From NCBI GenBank assembly GCA_964619885.1, contig CAZUGA010000032.1, positions 1 to 54,422 on the forward strand: 54,422 bases of DNA, written 5' to 3'. The translations under genes were made by a program, and so were the position numbers. Origin of the DNA: CAZUGA01 sp964619885 (GTDB lineage Bacteria > Pseudomonadota > Gammaproteobacteria > Methylococcales > UBA1147). Below, in pieces: positions 44,108 to 53,304 of the stretch. The notes under the pieces were generated by a model. The model made no database searches. It was not told where the DNA came from and saw only the letters and a list, made by a program, of their open reading frames with translations. The stretch's first letter is position 1. Each line of letters starts with the position of its first letter.

Positions 44108-45235
44108 ATGGATTTTAAAGCGCTGCTTCAAATGATGGTGCAAAAAAAAGCTTCAGACTTGTTTATAACCGTGAATCGACCCCCCAGTATCAAGGTTGAT
44201 GGCGGTCTTCAGGAAGTCTCCAAAACTGTGCTGAATGCGGATCAGGTAAAACAAGTAGTTTTGGGCGTGATGAACCAGCAGCAGCGCGACGAATTTGAAA
44301 ATACCAAAGAGTGCAATTTCGCGATAAGTGCTCCGGGACTTGCTCGTTTTCGCGTAAGTGCGTTTGTACAACGGGATATGCCGGGCATGGTTCTGCGTCG
44401 AATCGAAAGTGATATCCCGACTGCCAAAGATTTGCATTTACCGTCGACAATTAATGAGTTGGCGATGACTAAGCGTGGGTTAATCATATTCGTTGGAGCG
44501 ACTGGTACCGGTAAATCAACGTCGTTGGCGGCGATGATCAAGTATCGCAACGAAAACAGTAGTGGTCATATCATCACTATTGAAGATCCATTGGAATATG
44601 TGCACGCACACGCGGGGTGTATCGTAACCCAACGAGAAGTTGGGATTGATACCGAATCTTACGAAATTGCATTGAAAAACACGTTGCGCCAAGCACCAGA
44701 TGTGATACTAATCGGTGAGGTTAGATCGCGCGATACGATGCAGAATGCAATTACTTTTGCCGAAACCGGACATCTGTGTTTGACGACTCTGCACGCTAAT
44801 AACGCGAACCAGGCTCTCGATAGAATATTGCATTTCTTTCCGGATGAAATGCACGATCAATTATTCATGGACCTATCGCTTAATCTAAGGGGAATTGTTG
44901 CCCAACAGTTAATAAAACGTACTGACGGAAAAGGAAGGTATCCTGCTGTGGAAGTATTGTTAAATACCCCGCTTGCCTCAGATTTGATCCGTAAAGGTGA
45001 AGTCCATAAATTAAAAGCTTTAATGAAGCAGTCGCGTGAACAAGGAATGCAGACTTTCGATCAGGCGCTTTATGATCTATATAGTGAAGGCAAGATCAGC
45101 TACGAAGATGCGTTGAATTCCGCCGATTCGATGAATGAAGTCAGATTGATGATTAAACTCGGCGGGGAAGGTGGCATCGATAAATTCTCGAAAGGGCAAG
45201 AAGGGATTATGTTGGTTGATCAGGAAGATAGCTAA
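44108..45235 (+). CDS. PilT-like retraction ATPase PilU
   Basis: A 375-residue paralogue that assists PilT during high-load retraction. It has Walker A GATGTGKST with Lys136, APDVILIGEVRS, and TGHLCLTTLHANNA in place of PilT's motif. The extra C-terminal tail (LGGEGGIDKFSKGQEGI) is typical of PilU. TAGCCGAGGA upstream of ATG 44108 serves as ribosome-binding site. Cotranscribed with pilT. Confidence 0.96.
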   Translation: MDFKALLQMMVQKKASDLFITVNRPPSIKVDGGLQEVSKTVLNADQVKQVVLGVMNQQQRDEFENTKECNFAISAPGLARFRVSAFVQRDMPGMVLRRIESDIPTAKDLHLPSTINELAMTKRGLIIFVGATGTGKSTSLAAMIKYRNENSSGHIITIEDPLEYVHAHAGCIVTQREVGIDTESYEIALKNTLRQAPDVILIGEVRSRDTMQNAITFAETGHLCLTTLHANNANQALDRILHFFPDEMHDQLFMDLSLNLRGIVAQQLIKRTDGKGRYPAVEVLLNTPLASDLIRKGEVHKLKALMKQSREQGMQTFDQALYDLYSEGKISYEDALNSADSMNEVRLMIKLGGEGGIDKFSKGQEGIMLVDQEDS

Positions 45236-45821
45236 GCATTAGGTGGTTTTTTGCCGGCATTTGCCCGGGGTTTAATTTTTTGTCTTGATTATTAACAATT
45301 TGGATGGCCAGAGTGCAAATCTGAAGTTCTGGCCATGGATCGTAAGTTGTTTGTTCCTTAAGGTTGCTAGAAGATCGTATTTCTAGACAGCTTAGTCCTA
45401 TCTGGACGTTAATAAACTAGTCATACTCTGCCTGGAATCCAATCATTTCATTTATTCTTGGGGTTCTTTCTGCATCGCTCATCCTGGAAACTTATAGCGC
45501 TTAAGTTGTAACAAATTGTTTCTATTATTTATTTCTATACAAATATGGTCGAAAACTGTTTTCAGAATGATAGACTCACGAAAAAGGAGGTTTACATTTT
45601 TATCCGTGAGGGATTTAAAGTGATGCTGGTGATCTCAACTTGGCTTAGTTAAAAAGATAATAGTCGATATTCTATACAAAGAACGTAAAACTATACCGCC
45701 TATAAAAATAAGTCACCTGTTTTCAATTGCTTGAATTGGTTGGAATGGTCTCTGCATAGGGTTTCGTACTTATTTGGCCCGATCACGGTTTTAAGAAGAA
45801 TCACAAAGTTAAAGTGTTGAT
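45236..45821. other. Intergenic stretch between pilU and the ExeA-like gene
   Basis: No gene seen. A hairpin at 45304-45336 (ATGGCCAGA with TCTGGCCAT) may end the pilT-pilU transcript, though no T-run follows. A second small hairpin (CTCACG ... CGTGAG, about 45573-45609) encloses AAAGGAGG. Promoter elements for the downstream gene are not obvious. A small RNA cannot be excluded. Confidence 0.4.
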
Positions 45822-47591
45822 ATGTATTATAAATATTTCCAATTCAAAATAGCGCCATTTTCATTAGCCCCGAATCCACGAATATTCTATAAAAGCCCGG
45901 GGCATAGAGCAGCGTTGGCTCATCTTCTATATGGGTTTGATACAAGCGGTGGTTTTGTCGCATTGACCGGTGAAGTGGGTACCGGAAAAACGACACTGTG
46001 CCGCCATTTGGTGGGACAAGTTCCGGATAACGTGGATGTTGCCTTGATTGTTAATCCGAAAATGGGTTTTATTGATTTGTTGAGCAATATTCTTGATGAG
46101 CTCAGAATCGAAATTCCCGAGAATGGGCGAAATCTTAATGATCTAATTAAAACTCTAAAGCAACATCTGTTTCAGTCGGGTGAAAATGATCGGCAAACGG
46201 TTGTGATAATTGATGAAGCTCAAAATTTGGATGTCGAAGCATTGGAACAGCTTCGCTTGCTTAGCAATATTGAAACTGACTACGAGAAACTATTAAAAAT
46301 CATATTGGTAGGGCAACCTGAATTAACAGATCTTTTGGCACGTAAAGATCTTCGCCAGCTGCAACAGCGAATAACAGCCCGTTATAATTTGACGCCGCTT
46401 AGTCGTAGCGAAACGAAAGAATACATTCATCATCGGGTGAAGCGGTGTGGCGGTGACACCAAAATATTTCCAGATTTTGTGATTCGAAGAATACACCGAT
46501 ATTCCGGCGGAATTCCAAGGTTGATTAATGCATTGTGCGATCGGGCGCTGATGGGTTGTTACGCTAGTGACATAAAGCAGGTCGATAAATTAACCATTGA
46601 TGCTGCAGCGCGAGAAGTTTTACCGGCTCGAGCTTTAGGTCGATGGCCTAAGCCAGCAATGGCTCTAGCCGCCGGACTTGCATCGATTAGTCTAATGGGC
46701 GCGGCTTATTACCTTATAGCTACACCGCCATCTGATAAAACCAGAATTGCGGTTTCATCGGTTGATAAGCCAGAGAATGACGCAGTCGCACCAATTGTTG
46801 TTAATAGCCCCGGTAACGGGCGAACTGAGGTTATCCAGGTATTAGAGGAAAAACAACAACCAGCCCCGGTCAATATCTTGCCAGTGACATTAGAGACGGA
46901 GCTTGAACCAATTCAAGTTAGAAATGCTGATTTCTTACCGAATAATAACGTCATACAAATCAATAATGTTGATGCGCAAGTCTCTAGTTTGAATTTGAAT
47001 CTGCCAAGCGCCGTTCGACAGCTTGCGCAAGAATGGCAGCTGACCCATCTGGTAGAATACGATATTTGTACTACGGCAAAACTGAATGATTTAAGATGTC
47101 TCGCGGAGACATCGGATTGGGAGGAACTTGGTAAACTCAATAGACCGGCGATACTCAAACTCCTCCCTGTTGATGGAAAACCACGTTATATAACACTAGT
47201 CGGATTGACAGGGCGATCTGCGATAATAAAATTATTAGACGATCAAAAATATGCTGTTCCAATCAAGCAATTAATGCTTTTATGGAAAGGGTGGTATGCA
47301 TTGCTTTGGAAGCCACCGTTCCCTGACAATGGCTTGATAAAACCTGGAACATATTCTTCATCGGTTCGATGGCTTAGGGAAAGACTCGGTGTTTCGGATT
47401 TGGACTCGAAGCAGGAAGAGAATCCAGACTATTACAGTTACTCACTTAGAACGCGGGTTGCAGCGTATCAAAAAAGCCATGGCTTGATGCCCGATGGTGT
47501 GGTGGGTTTGAGGACGGTTATATCACTGAACGATACGTCGAATAAGCAGAATATTCCCAGACTCAATAAGTTAGGCTTCGATGGTGCATAA
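45822..47591 (+). CDS. ExeA/GspA-like AAA ATPase with peptidoglycan-binding domain
   Basis: A 589-residue protein. Residues 1-270 are an AAA ATPase of the ExeA/GspA type (FSLAPNPRIFYKSPGHRAAL; Walker A GEVGTGKTT with Lys56; VVIIDEAQNLD). One membrane helix lies near 283-303 (ALAAGLASISLMGAAYYLI). The periplasmic part is a cystatin/peptidase-C39-like stretch, then a C-terminal peptidoglycan-binding domain (AAYQKSHGLMPDGVVGLRT). In Aeromonas, ExeA with ExeB helps insert the secretin through the cell wall. Here there is no gspB neighbour; the gene follows pilT-pilU, so a role in pilus or secretion-pore assembly is possible. Confidence 0.9.
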   Translation: MYYKYFQFKIAPFSLAPNPRIFYKSPGHRAALAHLLYGFDTSGGFVALTGEVGTGKTTLCRHLVGQVPDNVDVALIVNPKMGFIDLLSNILDELRIEIPENGRNLNDLIKTLKQHLFQSGENDRQTVVIIDEAQNLDVEALEQLRLLSNIETDYEKLLKIILVGQPELTDLLARKDLRQLQQRITARYNLTPLSRSETKEYIHHRVKRCGGDTKIFPDFVIRRIHRYSGGIPRLINALCDRALMGCYASDIKQVDKLTIDAAAREVLPARALGRWPKPAMALAAGLASISLMGAAYYLIATPPSDKTRIAVSSVDKPENDAVAPIVVNSPGNGRTEVIQVLEEKQQPAPVNILPVTLETELEPIQVRNADFLPNNNVIQINNVDAQVSSLNLNLPSAVRQLAQEWQLTHLVEYDICTTAKLNDLRCLAETSDWEELGKLNRPAILKLLPVDGKPRYITLVGLTGRSAIIKLLDDQKYAVPIKQLMLLWKGWYALLWKPPFPDNGLIKPGTYSSSVRWLRERLGVSDLDSKQEENPDYYSYSLRTRVAAYQKSHGLMPDGVVGLRTVISLNDTSNKQNIPRLNKLGFDGA

Positions 47592-47803
47592 CGAACATGG
47601 TTTGATTCGTCCGAAAATGGGCGCGCATAAAGCGAATTATTATTGATTCCCTTTTTCTGCCGGGTAGCAGCTTGGTCCAGCAGGCAGATTAATAGGAACT
47701 GACGGGTTAAACCTAGTAGAGGACGCAAAGTGAAGCTTGCTTTAGTTTTACACCTGACGATATACAAGTTAATTCAATTCATTTGATATTCTGTTGCTGA
47801 ATT

Positions 47804-48265
47804 TTGAATGATATTAAAGCTGATAAATTTCTGAGAATTGTAGAATTGACGCCGTTGGTGTCAATTGATTTGATAATCAGAAACGATGCTGAGCAAGTGT
47901 TGTTGGGTTACCGTTCAAATAGCCCCGCTAAGGGGCGTTGGTTTGTGCCTGGTGGAATCGTAAAGAAAAACGAAAGTTTGGAACTAGCATTTAATCGTAT
48001 ATCTAAAAAGGAAATCGGTTTAAATCTCAACCGGGACGCGTCTACATTTCTCGGCGTGTTCGAGCATCTTTACCCGGACAATTTCTTGGAGCGAGATAAT
48101 ATTGATACGCATTATGTGGTACTCGCGCATGAGATTCGCGTGGCAGATAGTGTACGGATTCTGCGAGATGATCAACATTCTGAGCTTATCTGGTGGTCCG
48201 TTTCAGATTTATTGGGCGATCCAGCTGTGCACGACAACACCAAGGCTTATTTCAAAGGATGTTGA
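47804..48265 (+). CDS. NUDIX hydrolase, GDP-mannose mannosyl hydrolase-like
   Basis: A 153-residue NUDIX protein. VPGGIVKKNESLELAFNRIS and the following KEIGLNL give the modified box of the GDP-mannose mannosyl hydrolase (Gmm/NudD) subgroup, which splits GDP-sugars to GDP and sugar. Catalysis there uses fewer Glu residues than in classical NUDIX enzymes. VELTPLVSIDLIIRN and FEHLYPDNF also fit Gmm. The start is TTG 47804; there is no ATG near the conserved start. The IS4-type element inserted 10 bp past the stop codon and left the gene intact. Confidence 0.85.
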   Translation: MNDIKADKFLRIVELTPLVSIDLIIRNDAEQVLLGYRSNSPAKGRWFVPGGIVKKNESLELAFNRISKKEIGLNLNRDASTFLGVFEHLYPDNFLERDNIDTHYVVLAHEIRVADSVRILRDDQHSELIWWSVSDLLGDPAVHDNTKAYFKGC

Positions 48266-48274
48266 AGAATTAGG

Positions 48275-48283
48275 CGAAAATAT
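48275..48283. repeat. Left copy of target-site duplication
   Basis: CGAAAATAT directly before the left inverted repeat, repeated exactly at 48824-48832 directly after the right one. Including the preceding G the match could be 10 bp. It marks a genuine transposition event. Confidence 0.8.
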
Positions 48284-48823
48284 CACGGCTGTCCCGTTAA
48301 CTTTCAGAATCAAGCCACCTGATATTCGGGAGAGGGTTTGTTATGCACGGGGTCTCCCCGTAATAGGGCCATCAGGCCTCGTTTCTCAAATAGATTGAGC
48401 TGCAATAGCCGTAAAAGTTGTTGCCTACTTTTCTGTAACTTTGATTGGAATTTGATAATTGCCAGAAGTAGATAAACACACAACGCAATCCAGATTTGGG
48501 TCAACACAGCATTCTTACTGGTTCCAATGAAATATTTTCGACAATATCGCGTAAGCTGTTTCGCCCCGATAGTTGTACCAGGGCCAGAGTCACGAACTGC
48601 GACCCTCTTGAGGCTGTTCGAAACGAACGACCTGTATGATACTATTTTGCAAGGGTTTCAAATTCATGTCTCGGCATCCATTTGAGCAACTGGAAAAATA
48701 CCCTATTATGGTGACTCAAGGCCTGCACTACTTATTGTTTTATAATGACTTTTCGAAACTTCGTTATATCAAAACAAGTGGGTTTTCAAGCCTTACTTTT
48801 TACTCTTTAACGGGACAGCAGTG
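48284..48823 (-). mobile_element. Internally deleted IS4-family element with intact ends
   Basis: A 540-bp element bounded by 17-bp inverted repeats, CACGGCTGTCCCGTTAA (48284-48300) and its complement with one mismatch (48807-48823), and flanked by a perfect 9-bp duplication. On the minus strand the start of an IS4-type transposase (HEFETLAK, stop, YHTGRSFRTASRGSQF, LVQLSGRNSLRDIVENIS) is joined directly to its end (TQIWIALCVYLLLA, QQLLRLLQLNLFEKRGL, ALLRGDP). The DDE core is missing. It is therefore a non-autonomous, MITE-like derivative, mobilisable only in trans. The ends are still good enough to be recognised. Confidence 0.85.
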
Positions 48824-48832
48824 CGAAAATAT
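48824..48832. repeat. Right copy of target-site duplication
   Basis: CGAAAATAT directly after the right inverted repeat, identical to 48275-48283. Confidence 0.8.
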
Positions 48833-48950
48833 TAAAAATTGACGGTAATATTTATCTATAAACGGGCTCGATTGTCTTCGTCGTGATGCAATATAAACAA
48901 TGGAAGAACATGGTAGGAATTTAAATTCTAAGAATGTTGTATAGATTAAT

Positions 48951-49436
48951 GTGAATTGTTTGTGCGGTTCTGGACAAAAATATGAAGATTGTTGCGGTCC
49001 ATTGCATTCCGGACGGAAGAAAGCGATGACCGCAGAACAACTAATGCGTTCTAGATTTACTGCCTATGCGATGGGTAAAGATCAATACTTGATTGATACT
49101 TGGGACAAAACAAAATCCCCCGATAAAGTTAACTTCTCCGGCGACCAAGTGGAATGGAGTCGGCTTGAAATAGTCAGTCGTAAAAAGGGTGGAAGCAAAG
49201 ACCGTAAGGGTTCAATCGAGTTCAAAGCATATTATAAGCTTAATGGGGAAGAACATTTGATGCGCGAAGCCAGCCAATTCCGCAAAGTTAACAATGAGTG
49301 GATCTATGTGGATGGTGTGGTAAAGTCGATAAACAGCGTCGGAAGGCAGACCGATCTAGGGAAAAATGCGCGGTGTTCATGTGGTAGTGGAAAGAAATAC
49401 AAACGATGTTGTGGCAAAAGACCCGGACAGCCCTAG
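48951..49436 (+). CDS. YchJ-like UPF0225 protein with SEC-C motifs
   Basis: A 161-residue protein with the YchJ layout: an N-terminal metal motif (CLCGSGQKYEDCCGPLH), the central NTF2-like part with AEQLMRSRFTAYA and YLIDTWDK, and a C-terminal SEC-C motif (ARCSCGSGKKYKRCCG). The function is unknown beyond metal binding. The start is GTG 48951, needed to keep the first cysteine motif. It is just downstream of the IS4-type derivative. Confidence 0.92.
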   Translation: MNCLCGSGQKYEDCCGPLHSGRKKAMTAEQLMRSRFTAYAMGKDQYLIDTWDKTKSPDKVNFSGDQVEWSRLEIVSRKKGGSKDRKGSIEFKAYYKLNGEEHLMREASQFRKVNNEWIYVDGVVKSINSVGRQTDLGKNARCSCGSGKKYKRCCGKRPGQP

Positions 49437-49442
49437 TCGGGA

Positions 49443-49865
49443 TTAGAACGGTTTTACGGTTGCTAGAATGATGATCAAAACCAAGAAGATTACGGGAATC
49501 TCGTTCATCCAACGATAGAATATATGGCTATGTGTATTGCGGCCGAATTTAAAAGCCTTTATGCAGTAGCCACAATATATGTGGTATCCAACCAGAATAA
49601 AAATCAGACCTAATTTGGCGTGCAGCCAACCGGCGTTATGGTATGTTGCCCAAGCATATTCAAGCAGCATCCACACTCCGAAGACAAGCGTTAAAACCAT
49701 TCCTGGTGTCATTATTCCGTAATAAAGTTTCCGTTCCATGATTTTAAACCGATCATCGCTTATCTTGTCGTCGCTCATCGCATGATAAACAAAAAGCCGC
49801 GGCAGGTAGAACAACCCAGAAAACCACGTCACCATAAAGATCAAATGTAAGGTTTTAAGCCACAT
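49443..49865 (-). CDS. Protoporphyrinogen oxidase HemJ
   Basis: A 140-residue inner-membrane protein with four helices, of the HemJ family that oxidises protoporphyrinogen IX in haem synthesis. The start MWLKTLHLIFMVTWFSGLFY carries the conserved His, and KLYYGIMTPGMVLTLVFG, the WLHAKL segment and the C-terminal FYRWMNEIP match. Its position near argC and purN is common in proteobacteria. Confidence 0.92.
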   Translation of the reverse strand: MWLKTLHLIFMVTWFSGLFYLPRLFVYHAMSDDKISDDRFKIMERKLYYGIMTPGMVLTLVFGVWMLLEYAWATYHNAGWLHAKLGLIFILVGYHIYCGYCIKAFKFGRNTHSHIFYRWMNEIPVIFLVLIIILATVKPF

Positions 49866-49945
49866 TACGCACTGACCACATTTAACATAAATTTAATTTA
49901 TTGGGTAAATTTCGTACCGCGATGGTTCTCGGTAAAATCGTTGCT

Positions 49946-51283
49946 CTAGTCTTTAGCATTGTTGGTCGTATCGGAATCGCTTAACGCCAAATCTTGTGCC
50001 ACCGGCTTTCTGGCTGTGTAGGAATCGCACAACGCGCGATACAATGGTATAGGACAAATCAATTTTGACGTCCCGGTTGCAAAAAATGCCGCCGCCATTA
50101 ATGGAATTGCCATTTCGTGAGTATCGGTGATTTCCATAACGATGACGAATGAGGTGATCGGGGATTGCAACATACCAGAAAAATAAGCCGTCATCGTTAA
50201 TAGAATCATAGCGATAGTAGGAGCGATTGGAAACCAAGCAGCGAGATCAGCTCCTAAAGAAGCACCGGTTGCGAGCGAAGGAACAAAAATACCGCTGGGT
50301 ATGCTGCTGAGGAAGGTTGCAAATGTTGCCAACATCTTAAGGAATGGAAACAATATATCTAAATCGTTATGGGCTTGAAGAACCATTTTCGTCTCGGCAT
50401 AGCCCGTACCAAAAGTTGCGCCACCGCTAAAATAACCCGCGAAAGAAATTATTATTCCAGCGAAGAGAGCAACGACGTATACGGGAATGCGGCTTTTATT
50501 GAGCCATTTACGGCAGCGTATAATTAATGTACTGAATAGACCTCCAAAAAATCCGCCTGTGATGCCGCAAAGTGGAACGGCGATCCAGCTTTCGTTTCGT
50601 GGCAATAATACCGATCTGTCATCAAAAAATATGTACACGTTAAGTGCTGCATAGGCGGTTATACCTGCGAATATAATCGCGGTTAGGACCAAGCTGCTTA
50701 TTTTTTCTTCCAGAGCGCGGCCCATTTCTTCAATGGCAAATACGATACCTGCCAAAGGCGCGCTAAACATAGCGGCAAATCCAGCAGAGCTACCCGCTAA
50801 TATTAACCCTTTCTCAACGTAGTGTGGTGGGAAGCGCACGGCTCTACCTAGTGATGCCATTACTGAGGCGCCTATTTGAACCGATGGTCCTCCTAATCCG
50901 ACGGAACCACCGGATAAAAGCCCCAAAATTGGCAATAACATTTTACCGAGCGCGATTTTCAACGAAACCAATCCGGAGCGTTCCGCCAACGTACCAGTTA
51001 TTTCCAGTGCGGTTTTTACCTGAGGAATCCCACTTCCTTCGGCCCCCGGAAAAAAACGCATGGTTATCCACGCCGTTAGTGCTATTCCAAACGGTGGAGC
51101 AATAAATCCGACCCATTGGTAGTTGATATAAACATCTCGGAATGAGTTACTAGCCCATTCACTTAGTAGCGTAAGTGAAACGATCAATGCGCCGACAATA
51201 ATGGCGCCTAACCAGAAAACCAAACGTTGTTTCCAAGCCGTCATGGAAAATAATAGTGGTCCTGGCAATTGGGGTTGTTCCAT
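49946..51283 (-). CDS. CLC-family chloride channel or transporter
   Basis: A 445-residue CLC protein with about ten or more hydrophobic segments. Signature motifs: GSGIP (residues 83-87), GLGGPSVQIG in place of the usual GREGP (residues 129-133), AGIVFAIEEM with the internal glutamate, and GIFVPSLATGASLG. The gating or proton-coupling glutamate of GREGP is glycine here (Gly131), which in studied CLCs abolishes coupling and leaves a passive pore. I start at ATG 51283 (MEQPQLPGP); a longer TTG frame from 51409 adds 42 unconserved residues. It lies downstream of purN on the same strand. Confidence 0.88.
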   Translation of the reverse strand: MEQPQLPGPLLFSMTAWKQRLVFWLGAIIVGALIVSLTLLSEWASNSFRDVYINYQWVGFIAPPFGIALTAWITMRFFPGAEGSGIPQVKTALEITGTLAERSGLVSLKIALGKMLLPILGLLSGGSVGLGGPSVQIGASVMASLGRAVRFPPHYVEKGLILAGSSAGFAAMFSAPLAGIVFAIEEMGRALEEKISSLVLTAIIFAGITAYAALNVYIFFDDRSVLLPRNESWIAVPLCGITGGFFGGLFSTLIIRCRKWLNKSRIPVYVVALFAGIIISFAGYFSGGATFGTGYAETKMVLQAHNDLDILFPFLKMLATFATFLSSIPSGIFVPSLATGASLGADLAAWFPIAPTIAMILLTMTAYFSGMLQSPITSFVIVMEITDTHEMAIPLMAAAFFATGTSKLICPIPLYRALCDSYTARKPVAQDLALSDSDTTNNAKD

Positions 51284-51423
51284 ATTCGGTTTTCGAAATT
51301 CGAATTTGATTCGGTCCGTCGTTTTCTTGTGGGTTTCGCCGAAACAGGTAAGTGTTAGAAAATTGAATCGTTGTTTGTTCCAGAAAACTGGTTTTGCCAG
51401 TGTGTCCAACGGGTATGTTGTAT

Positions 51424-52026
51424 TCAGATTGGCTCAATTTCACCAGATACTAGTTTGTATAGAGTAGTGGGTAAAAGCATGTGTTCAACAGCCAACACTT
51501 TTTGTGCTAGTGATTCAGCGGTATCATTTTCATCAACTGGAATCTTGCGTTGGGCCAAAATAGGTCCTTTATCATATTCTTCCTCGACAATATGGACAGT
51601 TACACCCGTTTCGGTTTCTTTTGCTGCGAGTACCGCCTCGTGGACATGACGGCCATACATTCCTTTGCCACCATATTTTGGAAGCAAAGATGGGTGAATA
51701 TTGATGATTCGTCCAGCATACGCGGACAATACTTTTGTGCCGATTTTTTTCATATATCCAGCCAGAACGACCCAATCGACGTTATGTGATTGCAAGATTC
51801 TCAGCATACTCGAATCTAGGTTAAATTGAGGGTATGGATTATGGTTTGCATTGACAATGAAGTTCGGAATATTTTCAGATTTGGCTCGATCTAGTGCTTT
51901 GCAATTCGCATTATTTGTAATTACTACTGCCGCAACCGCGTTGAGGCGGCCCTTATTGCATGCATCTATCACTGCTTGCATATTTGTACCCCGGTGTGAA
52001 ACTAAGAATCCTAATTTTGTTTTCAC
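51424..52026 (-). CDS. Phosphoribosylglycinamide formyltransferase
   Basis: A PurN-type formyltransferase of purine synthesis, which transfers the formyl group of 10-formyl-THF to glycinamide ribonucleotide. It shows VSHRGTNMQAVIDA at the start, catalytic NIHPSLLPKYGG (Asn, His) and the loop YDKGPILAQ (Asp). I place the start at GTG 52026, giving 200 residues, near the usual length. A TTG at 52104 would add 26 residues without family support. Two stretches are unusual: HRG replaces the common GNG/GRG phosphate loop, and the GMYGRHVHEAVLA segment is typical. Confidence 0.88.
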   Translation of the reverse strand: MKTKLGFLVSHRGTNMQAVIDACNKGRLNAVAAVVITNNANCKALDRAKSENIPNFIVNANHNPYPQFNLDSSMLRILQSHNVDWVVLAGYMKKIGTKVLSAYAGRIINIHPSLLPKYGGKGMYGRHVHEAVLAAKETETGVTVHIVEEEYDKGPILAQRKIPVDENDTAESLAQKVLAVEHMLLPTTLYKLVSGEIEPI

Positions 52027-52248
52027 TATTTGGCGATTGTCGGGGTTAGTCCAGGTAGAACGAAGATGTCCAATGAGCCTTATTAATAGGTGAACTGGAC
52101 CCAATAAAATTTAGTGTCAAATCGTTTCAAATGAGTCTAGTTTTATGATAACAGTATTGTAGAAGTTTTCACCAATTTGCGTAAGATGTGCTTACTGTCA
52201 TTGCTGCGTTAATAGGGGCAGACACAATTTAACAAATTAATATTTACT

Positions 52249-53280
52249 ATGATTCGAGCAGGTATTGTTGGCGGTACAGGGTACACAGGTGTTGAGTTAC
52301 TTCGAATTCTTGCGCATCATCCAAATGTCAACATAAAAACAATAACTTCCCGAGAGAATAAGGGTGGGAAGGTCAACGAAATGTATCCAAATTTACGTGG
52401 TTATGTGGATTTGGATTTCGATGAGCCAATGGTTGAAAACCTTTCTGCATGCGATGTTGTATTTTTTGCTACGCCGAATGGGACAGCAATGCGTATGGCG
52501 GAAGAATTGTTGGCCAAGGGCCTTAAATTAATTGATTTAGCCGCAGATTTTCGATTCAAGGATCCGAAGGAATGGGAACGTTGGTATGGTGAGCCACATG
52601 CTTGCCCGTCTTTACTGAGTGAAGCAGTTTATGGATTGCCAGAAGTCAATCGCTCGAAAATATGTGGCGCGCGTTTGATTGCATGCCCTGGTTGCTATCC
52701 TACTGCGGTTCAATTGGGATATATGCCCCTTGTTGAAGCGGGTTTGGTGAACGTTGATAGTCTAATCGCCGACGTAAAATCTGGTGTTAGTGGTGCCGGA
52801 CGTAAAGCCCAGTTGAGTACTTTGATGGCAGAATCTGGAGAAAGTTTTAAAGCATATGGAGTGCCAGGGCACCGGCATTTACCAGAAATTAGACAGGGCT
52901 TGAACGAAATGACTGATAAATGCATTAATTTGACATTCGTTCCCCACCTAGCTCCAATGATTAGAGGGATTCACGCAACGCTGTATGCGCAGTTGAATAC
53001 AGCAAATTGTGACCTTCAACGCCTATACGAAACACGCTTTGATAACGAAAAATTTGTTGAGGTGCTGCCAGCTGGCAGTCATCCGGATACACGTAACGTT
53101 CGTGGGGCTAATCGGTGTCAAATTGCTGTGCATACTCCACAGCAAGGTGATATCGTCGTGGTATTGGCGGTCATCGATAACTTGGTGAAAGGCGCAGCGG
53201 GTCAAGCTATTCAAAGTATGAATTTGATGTTTGGGTTGGAAGAATCAATTGGATTGGAATCTGTTGCCTTATACCCTTAA
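52249..53280 (+). CDS. N-acetyl-gamma-glutamyl-phosphate reductase
   Basis: A 343-residue NADPH-dependent reductase of arginine synthesis (third step). The nucleotide-binding GIVGGTGYTGVELLRIL opens the protein; the catalytic Cys149 lies in ACPGCYPTA; KSGVSGAGR and PGHRHLPEIRQ are family blocks. ATG 52249 is a standard start. The following DUF6776-type gene is the usual neighbour in gammaproteobacteria. Confidence 0.97.
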   Translation: MIRAGIVGGTGYTGVELLRILAHHPNVNIKTITSRENKGGKVNEMYPNLRGYVDLDFDEPMVENLSACDVVFFATPNGTAMRMAEELLAKGLKLIDLAADFRFKDPKEWERWYGEPHACPSLLSEAVYGLPEVNRSKICGARLIACPGCYPTAVQLGYMPLVEAGLVNVDSLIADVKSGVSGAGRKAQLSTLMAESGESFKAYGVPGHRHLPEIRQGLNEMTDKCINLTFVPHLAPMIRGIHATLYAQLNTANCDLQRLYETRFDNEKFVEVLPAGSHPDTRNVRGANRCQIAVHTPQQGDIVVVLAVIDNLVKGAAGQAIQSMNLMFGLEESIGLESVALYP

Positions 53281-53304
53281 ATCTATAAAACTTGCCGTTT
53301 AAAT

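Larger units (their letters stand above)
48266..48950. other. Intergenic stretch occupied by an IS4-type derivative
   Basis: Apart from the 540-bp element (48284-48823) and its target duplication, the rest (48833-48950) is AT-rich and should hold the promoter of the ychJ-like gene. The plus-strand open frame at 48636-48842 lies on the element and is not a gene. Confidence 0.5.

Noticed and set aside
51284..51409. Longer N-terminus of the CLC protein from TTG 51409
   Set aside because: The extra 42 residues are polar and unlike CLC N-termini, and an ATG with the expected start lies at 51283.
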